Numbered from the stretch's first letter, positions 29,529 through 38,235 are shown. The stretch is DNA of 64,000 nucleotides from CAVYWD01 sp963772225 (GCA_963772225.1 CAVYWD010000008.1:186001-250000), one strand, 5' to 3'. Notes: generated by a model not told the origin, from the sequence alone. Numbers and translations are program-made.

Positions 29529-30260
29529 CTACCCCCTCGCCCACCGGCCACCCCCGTCGAGCGTGAGCACCGCCCCGGTCATGTAGCGGTTCGTCGCCGC
29601 GAGCACGATCGCCTCGGCGAGGTCTTCCGGCTGGCCGACGCGGCCGACCGGGAGCGTCTTCTCGGCCCACGCGAAGTAGTTCTTCTTCATCTCCGGCGGC
29701 ATGGCGTCCCACCACGGCGTGTCCACCACGCCGGGCGAAACGGCGTTCACCCGGATCGGCGCGAGCTCGACCGCCAGCACCGGCACGGTCGCCTCGATGG
29801 CCGCGTTGATGGCGGCGAGGCCGGCGGTGCCGGGAAGGGCGGCGCCGGCCGAGGCGGCGCTCACGAACGTGATCGACGCCGCGGGGGCGAGGTGGGGAAG
29901 CGCGGCCTGCGCCACCGCGAGCTGCGCGAGGAGCTTCGCGTCCAGCCCGGAGCGGAGATCGTCGAGCGCGAGCGCGCGGAACGGCCCGGCGCCCTTCCCG
30001 CCGGAGAGCGCGAGCACCAGCGCGTCGACCGGCGGCCCGTCGAAGAGCCGCGCCAGGTCTGCCGGAACCGCCGCGTCCGCCGCCACGCCCTGGAGTCCTG
30101 TGCCGACGAGCGCCTCGACCTTCCTGCGGTCGCGCCCCACTGCGACCACGTGCGCACCGAGCGCGTGGAGCCGCCGCGCCGTGGCGAGCCCGATCCCCGA
30201 GGTCCCGCCCACCACCACCGCGCGCTGCCCCGCGAGCTGCTTCCCTTCCGCCGTCGACAT
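29529..30260 (-). CDS. SDR-family oxidoreductase lacking the usual YxxxK
   Basis: The 243-residue protein has a Rossmann N-terminus (AVVVGGTSGIGLATARRLHALGA), so it should bind NAD(P). The C-terminal blocks IRVNAVSPGVVDTPWWD and AVLTLDGGG are typical of classical short-chain dehydrogenases. Where the catalytic Tyr-x-x-x-Lys is expected, after FVSAASAG, the sequence is GTAGLAAINAAIEA, with no Tyr or Lys. This resembles a known divergent SDR subgroup, and the activity may differ or be lost. It is divergent from a TetR gene, and a nested palindrome lies between them, so repression by that regulator is likely. Confidence 0.85.
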   Translation of the reverse strand: MSTAEGKQLAGQRAVVVGGTSGIGLATARRLHALGAHVVAVGRDRRKVEALVGTGLQGVAADAAVPADLARLFDGPPVDALVLALSGGKGAGPFRALALDDLRSGLDAKLLAQLAVAQAALPHLAPAASITFVSAASAGAALPGTAGLAAINAAIEATVPVLAVELAPIRVNAVSPGVVDTPWWDAMPPEMKKNYFAWAEKTLPVGRVGQPEDLAEAIVLAATNRYMTGAVLTLDGGGRWARG

Positions 30261-30283
30261 GGCTTGCGCCTCCTGTTCGAGGA

Positions 30284-30334
30284 ACGAGACGTATCGTTCC
30301 GTTATTAGCAGAATAACGAGACACGACGTCTCGT
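30284..30334. promoter_or_regulatory. Nested inverted repeat, probable TetR operator
   Basis: ACGAGACGT (30284-30292) pairs with ACGTCTCGT (30326-30334), and CGTTATT (30300-30306) pairs with AATAACG (30312-30318). Both dyads share the centre 30309. The element lies between the divergent SDR (start 30260) and TetR (start 30356) genes, where a TetR dimer pair would control both promoters. Confidence 0.6.
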
Positions 30335-30355
30335 CAAGCGCTAAGCTGCGCGGGC

Positions 30356-30970
30356 ATGCCTTCCTCGCCCAACCCGCCTCCCGCGCCGCCCCGCCGGGGA
30401 CGCCCGCGCAGCGACGCGGCCCGCCGCGCCATCCTCGACGCCGCCCTGCGGCTCGCGCGCGAGCGCCCGCTCGCGGGCGTGTCGGTGGACGACCTCGCCG
30501 CCGCGGCCGGCGTCGGCAAGCAGACCATCTACCGCTGGTGGTCGGGCAAGGCGGCGGTCCTGCTCGACGCCCTGAGCGATCGGGCGGACGCGGAGATCCC
30601 CGAGCGCGACCGAGGCGGCCTCGAGGCCGACCTCGCCGCTTTCCTCGCGGCGAGCTTCGCGACCAGCGCGGATCCCGGCGTGACGCCGGCGCTGCGCTTC
30701 CTCATGGCCGAGGCGCAGGCCAATCCCGCGCTCGCGGACGAGCTCCGCGCCCGGTTGATCGAGCGGCGGCGCGACGCGGTCCGCCGCCTGCTCCAGCGCG
30801 CCGAGGAGCGGGGCGAGCTCGCCCGCGGCGTGGATCGCGAGCTGCTCGTCGACCTCGTCTACGGCGTCCTCTGGTACCGCATGCTGGTCGGCCACGCGCC
30901 CCTGGACGCGGGGCTCGCGCGCGGGCTCGCCCGGGCCGTGGCGCGCGCGGCGGGAGCGCGCGGGCGTTGA
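30356..30970 (+). CDS. TetR-family transcriptional repressor
   Basis: The 204-residue regulator has an N-terminal helix-turn-helix at about residues 18-62 (RRAILDAALRLARE, SVDDLAAAAGVGKQTIYRWW). The C-terminal ligand-binding helices are of the TetR_C_16/AcrR type (DPGVTPALRFLMAEAQANPALADELRARL). It is divergent from the SDR gene with a 95-base gap containing a two-dyad palindrome, the classical arrangement for a repressor controlling itself and its neighbour. The ligand is unknown; an SDR substrate is a reasonable guess. Confidence 0.87.
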   Translation: MPSSPNPPPAPPRRGRPRSDAARRAILDAALRLARERPLAGVSVDDLAAAAGVGKQTIYRWWSGKAAVLLDALSDRADAEIPERDRGGLEADLAAFLAASFATSADPGVTPALRFLMAEAQANPALADELRARLIERRRDAVRRLLQRAEERGELARGVDRELLVDLVYGVLWYRMLVGHAPLDAGLARGLARAVARAAGARGR

Positions 30971-31059
30971 CGCCGGCGACCCTGCCCCGCGCCTCGCGGC
31001 GCCCTGGGCATCCAGGGCTTACGTGGCCTGCCAGCAACCCACCGCGGCGTTTGGAAGGC

Positions 31060-31878
31060 CTACGGTGCCCTTGCCACGCGGGTCTTGTCCCCGTTCCCAT
31101 CTGCCTCGGTGCGCGAGCCGGCGAGGAACCCGGAGACGGCCGCGGTGAATCCCGCGGCGTCGTCGGCGTGGACGACGTGCCCGCCCGGCAGCATCGCGAG
31201 CCGCGTGTGGGGCCGGCGGGCGGCCATCGCCTCCAGCGCCGCCGGGGTGGTCACCCGGCTCTCGCGCCCGCCGATCAGGAGGGCCGGACAGGTCGAGGCG
31301 AGCCAGTCCTGCCAGCGGTCGCCTTCCAGGGCGGCGCTCGTCGCCAGCATGTCGCGGGGCTCGAATGCCAACCGGAAGCCCCCGGGACTCTTTCGCAGCG
31401 AGTCCTGGAGGGCAGGCTGCCAGCGCGGCCCGACCCGCGCCGCGAAAGCCTCTCGTGTCTCGAACTCACCTCCCCAGGCCAGGGCGAAGGAGAAGTCGGC
31501 GTGCACCTCGGCCCCGATGTCCTCGACGATCAGGGCGCGTGCGCGCCGCGGCTGGCGCGCGGCGAATTGATACGCGTTCACGCCGCCCAGCGAGTGGCCG
31601 AGCAGCACGGCCTGCTCCAGCCCCAGGTGATCGAGAAAGGCCTTCAGGTCGCCCAAGTACTCCTCCCGCCCGTAGCTGGGAGCGTGGTCCGAGTGGCCGT
31701 GGCCGCGCTGGTCGAGGGCGATGACCCGCCACGCCGGAGAGAGCGACGCGGCGAGCGGCTCGAACGTCGCCGCCTCCATGAAAAGCGCGTGCAGCGCGAT
31801 GAGCGGCTCGCCTTCGCCGCCCGCGTCGAGATAGGAAAGCTTCAGTGGGCCGCTTCGAAAGAAATGACGCGCCATCAT
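31060..31878 (-). CDS. Alpha/beta-hydrolase fold protein
   Basis: The 272-residue protein has the oxyanion and strand region LIALHALFMEAATFEPLA, the strand-4 block VIALDQRGHGHSDHAP, the nucleophile elbow GHSLGG, a late acidic region (LLIGGRESRVTTPAALE) and a C-terminal catalytic His in PGGHVVHADD. The Ser-Asp-His triad is therefore complete. The 'HG' oxyanion dipeptide is replaced by HA. The substrate cannot be predicted; the family includes esterases, haloperoxidase-like and lactone hydrolases. It converges with the TetR gene and ends 90 bases from it. Confidence 0.85.
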   Translation of the reverse strand: MMARHFFRSGPLKLSYLDAGGEGEPLIALHALFMEAATFEPLAASLSPAWRVIALDQRGHGHSDHAPSYGREEYLGDLKAFLDHLGLEQAVLLGHSLGGVNAYQFAARQPRRARALIVEDIGAEVHADFSFALAWGGEFETREAFAARVGPRWQPALQDSLRKSPGGFRLAFEPRDMLATSAALEGDRWQDWLASTCPALLIGGRESRVTTPAALEAMAARRPHTRLAMLPGGHVVHADDAAGFTAAVSGFLAGSRTEADGNGDKTRVARAP

Positions 31879-31925
31879 GATCGTTGCACCTCGCTGTGAA
31901 AGAAATTCCGCTCCATCCGCGGTAT

Positions 31926-32327
31926 TCAGGTTCTCGTCTCCAGAAACCGCCGATAGCTCTCGGTCACCGAGCTCGTGGTCGATGTGGACAGGATCTCGCC
32001 GGCCTCGCCAAGGGTCTCCATCGCGCCCTGGACGACGACCAGGACGACCGCGGGCTCCTCCCCCACAGCCCTCCAGCTGTCGATGTTTCCCGGGGGCTCG
32101 TACACGTAGCCGCTCGGCCCCACCACCTCGCCGGTCTCGATGAGCTCGCGCGAGCCGGACAGGTTGTACGCGTGGACCTCCCCGGCGTGCCGATGGAGCG
32201 GAATGAGCGTTCCGGGCTCCACGCGGAGGAGCAGGGTGCGGGCGTCGCCGTCCCCGCCGCCGCGGAGGACCTTCAGGCTGAAGCCGGGGCCGACGGGTTG
32301 CCAGGGGAGTCTTTCTTCTCCGTTCAT
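31926..32327 (-). CDS. Cupin-domain protein (dihydroxyacetophenone-dioxygenase-like)
   Basis: The start is placed at 32327, giving 133 residues. The in-frame ATG at 32393 would put the palindromic operator inside the gene. The fold is a single cupin: motif 1 is seen as EPGTLIPLHRHAGEVHAYNLSG (two His and a Glu) and motif 2 as GPSGYVYEPPGNIDSW. The metal-binding set is close to complete, and the sequence resembles the small ChrR/DAD-type cupins. It is transcribed away from a MocR-type regulator that probably controls it. The reaction is unknown. Confidence 0.75.
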   Translation of the reverse strand: MNGEERLPWQPVGPGFSLKVLRGGGDGDARTLLLRVEPGTLIPLHRHAGEVHAYNLSGSRELIETGEVVGPSGYVYEPPGNIDSWRAVGEEPAVVLVVVQGAMETLGEAGEILSTSTTSSVTESYRRFLETRT

Positions 32328-32365
32328 GGCCTTGATATCGCCTTGGAAGTGGTTCCCATCAAGGT

Positions 32366-32383
32366 CCACTTTCGCGAAAGTGG
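32366..32383. promoter_or_regulatory. Perfect 18-bp palindrome, probable MocR operator
   Basis: CCACTTTCGCGAAAGTGG reads the same on both strands. It lies between the divergent cupin gene (start 32327) and the MocR-type regulator gene (start 32406), overlapping where both promoters must be. MocR/PdxR regulators commonly bind such sites in divergent promoter regions. Confidence 0.55.
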
Positions 32384-32405
32384 ATGGGGCCATTAAGATG
32401 GCCGC

Positions 32406-33854
32406 ATGGAGCTCCCGATCGCCCTCGGCCGGAGCGGGCGCCTCGGCGCGCAGGTGTACCGCGCGCTCCGAGAGGCCATCCTCGACGGCCGGCTCGCGTC
32501 GGGGCAGGCGCTCCCGGCGACCCGCGCTCTCGCCCGGCGCCTGGCGGTCTCGCGCAACACCGTGCTCGGCGCCTACGAGCGGCTGTGCGCCGAGGGGTTC
32601 CTGACGGGGCGCGCAGGGGCCGGGACCTTCGTCGCGGCCGGGGTCGGGGCGAGGAAACCGCGGGCGCCGGCGGGAGCCGAGCTGCGCACGCGGGCAATCT
32701 GGCGGACCCTGGTCAATCCCGCGCCGCCCGCCCCGCCCGCGCCCTTCGACTTTCGGCTCGGCTCGCCGGATCCGCGGCTCTTCCCGTGGGACAGCTGGCG
32801 GCGCCTCCTGGCCCGCCAGTTCCGCGGCCGGCGGCCAACGGTCGGATATCCGCCGCCCGAGGGCGACCCGCGGCTCCGAGCCGCGGTGGCGCGGGCCCTC
32901 GGCGCCTCCCGCGGGGTGAGGGCCGGCGCGGACGACGTGCTGATCTGCTCCGGCGCTCAGCAGGCGTTCGACCTCGCCGCCAAGGTCCTCCTCGAGCCGG
33001 GGGAGTGCGCGGCGGTCGAGGATCCCGGCTATCCGCCGCTGCGGCAGGCGCTGGAGGTCCACGGCGTGCGCACGGTGCCCGTCCCGGTGGACGCCGAGGG
33101 CCTGGTGGTGGCGGCGCTGCCCGACGATGCCCGGCTCGTCTACGTCACGCCGTCCCACCAATTTCCCCTCGGCACCCCCATGTCGCTCGCGCGGCGGCTC
33201 TCGCTCCTCGATTGGGCCGCCCGCCGCGGCGCGGCCATTTTGGAGGACGACTACGACGCCGAGTTCCGCTTTGACGGGCGTCCGCTTGAGCCGCTCCAGG
33301 CCCTCGACCGGCGCGGGCGGGTCCTCTACGTGGGGACCTTCTCCAAGGTCCTCTCGCCCTCGCTTCGGGTCGGCACCCTGGTGGCGCCGGCGTCGGCGAT
33401 GCCCGCGCTGCGCGCGGCGCGGCGCCTCTCCGACTCCCACGGTTCGCCCGAGATCCAGCGGGCGCTGGCGGAGCTCATCGAGGAAGGGCTCTTCTCGCGG
33501 CACCTCCGCCGGCTCCACCGGGTTTACCAATCTCGGCGCGACCGGCTGGCCGCGGCCCTGGACCGGCGTCTCGGCGCGGTCCTGGAGCGGCTGCTCTCGG
33601 CGGCCGGCCTGCACTTCGCGGCGCGCTGCAGGGACCCGGGCCTGGATGTCGACGCCTGGGTTGCCCGCGCGCGGGAGAACGGCGTCGCCGTCGAGGCCCT
33701 CGGCCCCTACGGCGTCCGGCAGAAGGTGGCCGGTCTCGCCTTCGGCTATGGGGTCATCGACGAGGGGCGCATCGAGGAGGGGGTCGAGCGACTCGCCCGC
33801 GCGATGCCGGGGGCGAGGGGGGCCACGCGCCGCGTGCGCCGAAGGCTCGCCTGA
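32406..33854 (+). CDS. MocR/PdxR-type GntR regulator with aminotransferase domain
   Basis: The 482-residue protein has a GntR winged helix at residues ~10-78 (QVYRALREAILDGRLASGQALPATRALARRLAVSRNTV) and a fold-type-I aminotransferase-like domain from ~110 on. Within the latter, EDPGYPPLRQAL, LEDDYDAEFRFDG and TFSKVLSPSLRVG are visible. The Lys in TFSK is the expected pyridoxal-phosphate anchor. Such proteins act as PLP-dependent transcription regulators, for example of vitamin B6 or GABA metabolism. The divergent cupin gene with a palindrome in between is the obvious target. A C-terminal Arg-rich tail (ATRRVRRRLA) is unusual. Confidence 0.88.
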   Translation: MELPIALGRSGRLGAQVYRALREAILDGRLASGQALPATRALARRLAVSRNTVLGAYERLCAEGFLTGRAGAGTFVAAGVGARKPRAPAGAELRTRAIWRTLVNPAPPAPPAPFDFRLGSPDPRLFPWDSWRRLLARQFRGRRPTVGYPPPEGDPRLRAAVARALGASRGVRAGADDVLICSGAQQAFDLAAKVLLEPGECAAVEDPGYPPLRQALEVHGVRTVPVPVDAEGLVVAALPDDARLVYVTPSHQFPLGTPMSLARRLSLLDWAARRGAAILEDDYDAEFRFDGRPLEPLQALDRRGRVLYVGTFSKVLSPSLRVGTLVAPASAMPALRAARRLSDSHGSPEIQRALAELIEEGLFSRHLRRLHRVYQSRRDRLAAALDRRLGAVLERLLSAAGLHFAARCRDPGLDVDAWVARARENGVAVEALGPYGVRQKVAGLAFGYGVIDEGRIEEGVERLARAMPGARGATRRVRRRLA

Positions 33855-34042
33855 TTCGATTCCCAGAAGAGGATACGCACAGCCGATACTCGCGCACCTT
33901 CTACTTCGCCGCCTTCAACGGCTCGTCGCCATTCATGGCCAATAGCGGCCCCCCCGCACCGGTTTCACCCGCGAGTCGGGCCTCGGTGACTTTGTGGCGA
34001 TGGCCTTTCCGAGCCCGGAGGAGTGGAGAGCTGGGACAGTCG

Positions 34043-34318
34043 TCAATGACAGGCGTTGCATCCGCCGCTGCTCGTGCTGTTACCAATGCCCGGGCTGCTC
34101 GGCCGGTGCTTGAAGGTCCAGATGTCGGTCGAGGAGGTCGTGGTCGAATACTGGTGGCAAGCCCCGCAGTTCGTCAGCTTGCTCGAGGTATGGTTCGCGG
34201 TGAAGGAGCGGTCGTCGAAAGACCCGGTCACGTTTCTCGTCTGACTGAACGAGTGGCCGCCTGAGCTCACCGGGTACGTGAGGCTCGGGGTGGCGGTGAG
34301 CGTGGTGTAGGTACCGCC
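34043..34318 (-). pseudogene. C-terminal fragment of a multihaem c-type cytochrome
   Basis: Reading right to left, about 90 codons encode a Ser/Thr-rich stretch with two CxxCH haem-binding motifs, NCGACHQ and a terminal GCNACH directly before the TGA at 34043-34045. Short spacing between haems and 'FTANHTSSKLTNCGACH' phrasing are typical of large periplasmic or outer-surface multihaem cytochromes. Upstream of about 34318 the frame becomes an Arg-run (GACGCC-type repeats) with no start or signal peptide. The 5' part of the gene has therefore been lost or displaced. Third-position GC of the fragment is high, as in the host. Confidence 0.5.
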
Positions 34319-34535
34319 CCCGCGCCGACGCCGACGCCGGACGGCGGCAACGGAGCTTGGTACCGAGTGCCGCAAGTTCGTTCTGGGATGGCCGCTCCGA
34401 TTCTGATCGGCCCGAACGGAGGCAGAAGGCGCTGTCGTCGTCACCCGGAAAGGACCCACGTGCCTCTATCCAACGCCGCAGAAGCCCGCATGGTCGCCGT
34501 GCCGATTGCGCGTCAAAGCGATGCCCGAGGGTCCC

Positions 34536-35477
34536 ATGAGTCGACTCACCGCGTTGCTCTTCCTCGCCGCATGGGTCACCGGGTGCGAACCGGGTCGAGT
34601 GGGGGGAGTTGACCCTCCTCAGGTTAGGGCTGACGCCGGCTCTGCTGCAGACGCGAGCCCGGTGCCCCACGACGCTGGGTGGCATTCCGATGCGGGCGCC
34701 GCGGAGATGGACGCCGGGGACTTGGTGGATGGAGGTGCCCCGCGCACGGACGCTGGAACGGCCATCGACGCCAGCTCGCCGGATGCGGGTGGCGATGCCT
34801 TCATGCCTTGTCCAACCGACGCGGCCTGCAAGATCATGCCGCTGGGCGATTCGATCACCGATGGAGTTCCCGCCGGAGGCGGCTATCGGGTCGAGCTGTT
34901 CCGGCAATCGGGCGACGACGAGAAGGCGATCACGTTCGTCGGCTCCCTCGCCAACGGGCCTTCTGCGGTCAACGGCCGCCCATTTCCGCAGCATCACGAA
35001 GGGCATTCCGGCTACACCATCGACGACGCCCAGGGCCGAGCCGGAATCTACCCGATCGTTCAGCAGGCGCTGACCACCTATGAGCCTCATATCGTGCTGT
35101 TGATGATTGGCACGAACGACGTCTCGCTTCAGGCGGACTTGGCGAACGCGCCGAGCCGCCTGGGGCTCCTGCTCGATCGCATCACCACCACGGCGCCCAA
35201 CGTGCTCGTGGTGGTCGCCATGATAGTTCCCTCGAGAGACGATTCCATGAACACCGACGTTCAGTCCTACAATCTCGGGGTCGCGCAAGTGGTCAATCAG
35301 CGCATCTCGGACGGCAAGCACCTGATTCTGGTCGACATGTACAAGCCGTTCGCCGACAACCCGAACTTCAAGACCGAATTGTTGACGGATTCCCTGCATC
35401 CGTCAACGGATGGATACGCGCTCATGGCTGGGATTTGGTACCCCGCCATCAAGCAGCTCCTTCCAGCGGCGCCATAG
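34536..35477 (+). CDS. SGNH/GDSL-hydrolase lipoprotein
   Basis: The start at ATG 34536 gives a perfect lipoprotein signal, MSRLTALLFLAAWVTGC; an upstream GTG-type start is ignored. The mature part begins with an Asp/Ala/Gly-rich linker (residues ~20-95). An SGNH hydrolase domain follows: block I IMPLGDSITDG (catalytic Ser near 106), block III IGTNDV and block V DSLHPSTDG (Asp and His of the triad). Family members are esterases, lipases or carbohydrate deacetylases, often on extracellular polysaccharide. It is probably anchored to the outer membrane. It stands alone, with non-coding sequence on both sides. Confidence 0.87.
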   Translation: MSRLTALLFLAAWVTGCEPGRVGGVDPPQVRADAGSAADASPVPHDAGWHSDAGAAEMDAGDLVDGGAPRTDAGTAIDASSPDAGGDAFMPCPTDAACKIMPLGDSITDGVPAGGGYRVELFRQSGDDEKAITFVGSLANGPSAVNGRPFPQHHEGHSGYTIDDAQGRAGIYPIVQQALTTYEPHIVLLMIGTNDVSLQADLANAPSRLGLLLDRITTTAPNVLVVVAMIVPSRDDSMNTDVQSYNLGVAQVVNQRISDGKHLILVDMYKPFADNPNFKTELLTDSLHPSTDGYALMAGIWYPAIKQLLPAAP

Positions 35478-36092
35478 CTGGAGCGGCTTCGCGCTGCCAA
35501 GGGGCTCGCGAGGAACGCCGAGTGCGTGAGCGGCCGGCGCCGCTCGAACCGGTGGTCGTCTTGTCCTCGGTGCCTTGGCGCTGCGAAATCACCATCGTCT
35601 ACGACCAACCTGGGAAGGGCAATCACCGCGAATACCAGGGGCAGGGAAGCTCCTGCGGCGGGTCCGCCACCCCCGCTATCAAGCGAGGCTGAACCGCGCC
35701 CCCGCTCCGAGCTTGCTGCCGTCGTACCGGTGAACGGTTGCCGTGTGCCTTCTGCCCCGGTGGCTCGTCCAGCGCCCAGAAACTTTGCCGTTGATGAACG
35801 CCGATTCGCAGCCGGTCCGGAGCGCATCCAGTCGGGGCTTCTCGCTCATCTTCTCATCGGGGCTTCAGGCGAGCGCACGTCCCGGTCTCGTGTACCGCGG
35901 GGAAGGTGTATCTCAGGGAATGAGTGCGGCGCGCGGCGAAGTGGGTCACGGCGCAAGCGCCGCGTCGCGCTCGGGTCGTCGGTGACACCCGGGCTGCGGC
36001 GATGCTCAACCGATGGGGCGCCCACTCGTGGTACGGTGCGCAGGCAAATCGCTGAGTGCGCGAGCACCGGCATTGTTCGAGAGGAGTTTCCC
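35478..36092. other. Gene-free stretch
   Basis: About 615 bases with no convincing gene on either strand; the formal ORFs here are arginine/serine-rich shadows. On the minus strand 35620-35700 reads SLPLVFAVIALPRL after a Gly-rich run. This recalls a C-terminal sorting anchor, but the frame does not end properly and it is not called. A ribosome-binding site (GAGAGGAG, 36079-36086) for the next gene is the only signal seen. Confidence 0.5.
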
Positions 36093-37679
36093 ATGTTGAG
36101 CGCGAAGGACTCTGAAGTCTGGTTGGTGGGAGGCGGGATCGCATCGATGGCGGCCGCGACTTTCTTAATCCGCGACGCCGGAATGCCAGCCCAGCAAATC
36201 CACATCCTGGAGGAGCTTGAAATCGGCGGGGGCTGCATGGATGGAGGCTTGTCGCCGTCGCAACGCGCCTATGTCACGCGCGGCGGGCGAATGCTGGCCG
36301 AGGAGCCCTACCAGACGCTGTGGAACTTGCTGTCGACGATCCCCTCCCTCGAAGATGCCAACAAGAGCGCGCGCCAGGAGATCCTCGAGTTCAACCAGCG
36401 CGTGAAGACCGACGCCCACGCGCGTCTGATCGGGCGTGGCGCGAAGATTTTGAACGCGGCCGACTACGGTCTCGACACCTCGGATCGCGCAGAGCTGACC
36501 CGGCTGCTTGCCACGCCGGAGCACCTGCTGCGGGCGCGCCGCATCGACGAGATGTTTTCCGACCACTTTTTCAAGACCAACTTCTGGCAGATGTGGCGCA
36601 CGACCTTCGCCTTTCAGAACTGGCACAGCGCCATCGAGCTCAAGCGCTACTTCTTGCGCTTCATCCAGGAATTCCCGCGCATGCACACTCTCGCGGGAGT
36701 CCGGCGCACCGTGTACAACCAGTATGACTCCGTCGCGGTGCCGCTGCAGCGGTGGCTCACGGCGCAAGGGGTGGACGTGCGATTCTCCACCCGCGTGACC
36801 GACGTCGATTTCGAGTCCAACGGCGGAGCGCGACGCGCGACGCGCTTGCTGGTCCGCACGGCCGCCGGTGAGTCCACCATCGAGCTCGGGCCGAAGGACG
36901 CTTGTTTCCTGACCCTGGGCTCGATCGCAGCGGACGCGACCTATGGCAGCAATGATCGCGCGCCCGAGCTCATCCGAGATCGGCGCGACGGAGCCTGGTC
37001 GCTGTGGGAGAACATCGCCCGCAAGGCGAACGATTTCGGTCGCCCCGCCACTTTCTTCAACGTCGACGAAAACAAATGGGAGTCCTTCACCCTCACGATG
37101 CACGGCGATCGCCTCCTCAGGCGCATCGTCGAGTACTCCGGCAACACTCCGGGGACCGGCGCTCTGATGACGTTCGTGGACTCGAGCTGGCTGATGTCGC
37201 TCGTGGTGCCCTTCCAGCCACACTTCCCGAATATGCCGCCGAACACGTTCACGGCCTGGGGCTACGGCCTGTTCATTGACGCGAAGGGCGACTACGTCAA
37301 GAAGCCAATGGCGCAGTGCACCGGGAAGGAGATCCTGTCGGAGCTTCTCCACCACCTATCGTTCGAGGATATCCGTGACGCAGCAATGGACAGCACCGAT
37401 GTGACCCCGGTGATGTTGCCCTATGCGTCGGCGATGTTCTCGCGGCGAATCCCGGAAGACCGCCCGAAGGTGCTTCCCGACGGCGCGACCAACTTCGCCT
37501 TCCTCGGTCAGCACGTGGAGCTGCCCGAGGACACGGTCTACACCGTCGAATACTCAGTGCACTGCGCCATGCACGCGGTCTATACGCTGTTCGGCGTGAA
37601 GAAGGAGATCCCGCCCATCTATCACGGCCTGATGGACCCACGGGTTGGGCTGGACGCCTTGCGGGCGGCGTTTCGCTGA
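36093..37679 (+). CDS. ohyA: Oleate hydratase (myosin-cross-reactive antigen family)
   Basis: The 528-residue product starts at ATG 36093 with GAGAGGAG seven bases upstream. The FAD-binding N-terminus reads VWLVGGGIASMAAATFLIRDAGM, followed by the family blocks LEELEIGGGCMDGG and YVTRGGRMLAEEPYQTLWNLL. Mid blocks include LTRLLATPEHLL, FWQMWRTTFAFQNWHSAIEL, MHTLAGVRRTVYNQYDS and CFLTLGSIAADATYGSND. The C-terminal helical part (FAFLGQHVELPEDTVYTVEYS, ALRAAFR) matches the family end. The enzyme adds water to unsaturated fatty acids such as oleate to give 10-hydroxystearate, using FAD structurally. It lies alone between gene-poor regions. Confidence 0.92.
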   Translation: MLSAKDSEVWLVGGGIASMAAATFLIRDAGMPAQQIHILEELEIGGGCMDGGLSPSQRAYVTRGGRMLAEEPYQTLWNLLSTIPSLEDANKSARQEILEFNQRVKTDAHARLIGRGAKILNAADYGLDTSDRAELTRLLATPEHLLRARRIDEMFSDHFFKTNFWQMWRTTFAFQNWHSAIELKRYFLRFIQEFPRMHTLAGVRRTVYNQYDSVAVPLQRWLTAQGVDVRFSTRVTDVDFESNGGARRATRLLVRTAAGESTIELGPKDACFLTLGSIAADATYGSNDRAPELIRDRRDGAWSLWENIARKANDFGRPATFFNVDENKWESFTLTMHGDRLLRRIVEYSGNTPGTGALMTFVDSSWLMSLVVPFQPHFPNMPPNTFTAWGYGLFIDAKGDYVKKPMAQCTGKEILSELLHHLSFEDIRDAAMDSTDVTPVMLPYASAMFSRRIPEDRPKVLPDGATNFAFLGQHVELPEDTVYTVEYSVHCAMHAVYTLFGVKKEIPPIYHGLMDPRVGLDALRAAFR

Positions 37680-37920
37680 TCGCTTGGGTCGGTAGCGCCT
37701 CCACCAGGGCGAGGAGCGCCCGGCGCCGGCGGCGCCATACAGGGCGCGGTCGCACGGGTTGAGCGCTGGCCACCGCCTTCGTGGGGCCGGCGGGGCGCAG
37801 AACGAGCATCGGGGCCGGCACTCCGCCGACCCCGGCTGCGATGGCGCCTCGAGGCCCGCGGAGCATCGCCGACCAACGGATGGGAGCGACGCGCGGCACG
37901 GGGGGGCGCCCCAATCGTCG

Positions 37921-38235
37921 TCAGCCCTTCCGGCGCCGAGCGCCCATCAAGAGGGTGAGGGGGGCGAGCGCCCCGAGGATCGCCGCGCCCGCGGGCCCGC
38001 TCCCACCTGGCAGGAGAAACCGCCCGAGACGCCCTCGTTCCGCGAGGCGTCCGGACCTGCCGTGTGTCCGCTGTCGACCTGGGCGTCCGCGCCGAGGCTC
38101 GCGTCCCGAGCGTCGCCGGCGTCGCCGCGTCCGCGGTTCCGCCGTCGCCGTCCGCGCCGGCATGGACGACGCAAATGCCCGGCATCCAGCGGGGGCTCTG
38201 CGGCGTGACGCTTCCCGGCGGCGTGCTCTCGAACT
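37921..38235 (-). pseudogene. Frameshifted 3' end of a surface protein with a MYXO-CTERM-like tail
   Basis: On the minus strand three frames in turn give plausible pieces: CVVHAGADGDGGTADA, then an Asp/Ala/Gly linker DSGHTAGPDASRNEGVSGG ending FSCQVGAG, then GPAGAAILGALAPLTLLMG followed by ARRRKG and a stop at 37921-37923. The last piece (hydrophobic helix then a basic cluster, preceded by a Cys motif) is the layout of a MYXO-CTERM sorting tail. Two frame changes are needed, so the gene is broken or the sequence has errors. No start is found upstream of ~38235. Confidence 0.4.

Noticed and set aside
33855..34042. Plus-strand phrase FYFAAFNGSSPFMANSG after the MocR gene
   Set aside because: Too short and without start, stop context or known family.
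35600..35720. Minus-strand SLPLVFAVIALPRL after a Gly-rich run as a sorting tail
   Set aside because: No stop or basic cluster at the right place and no coding context upstream; could be chance.
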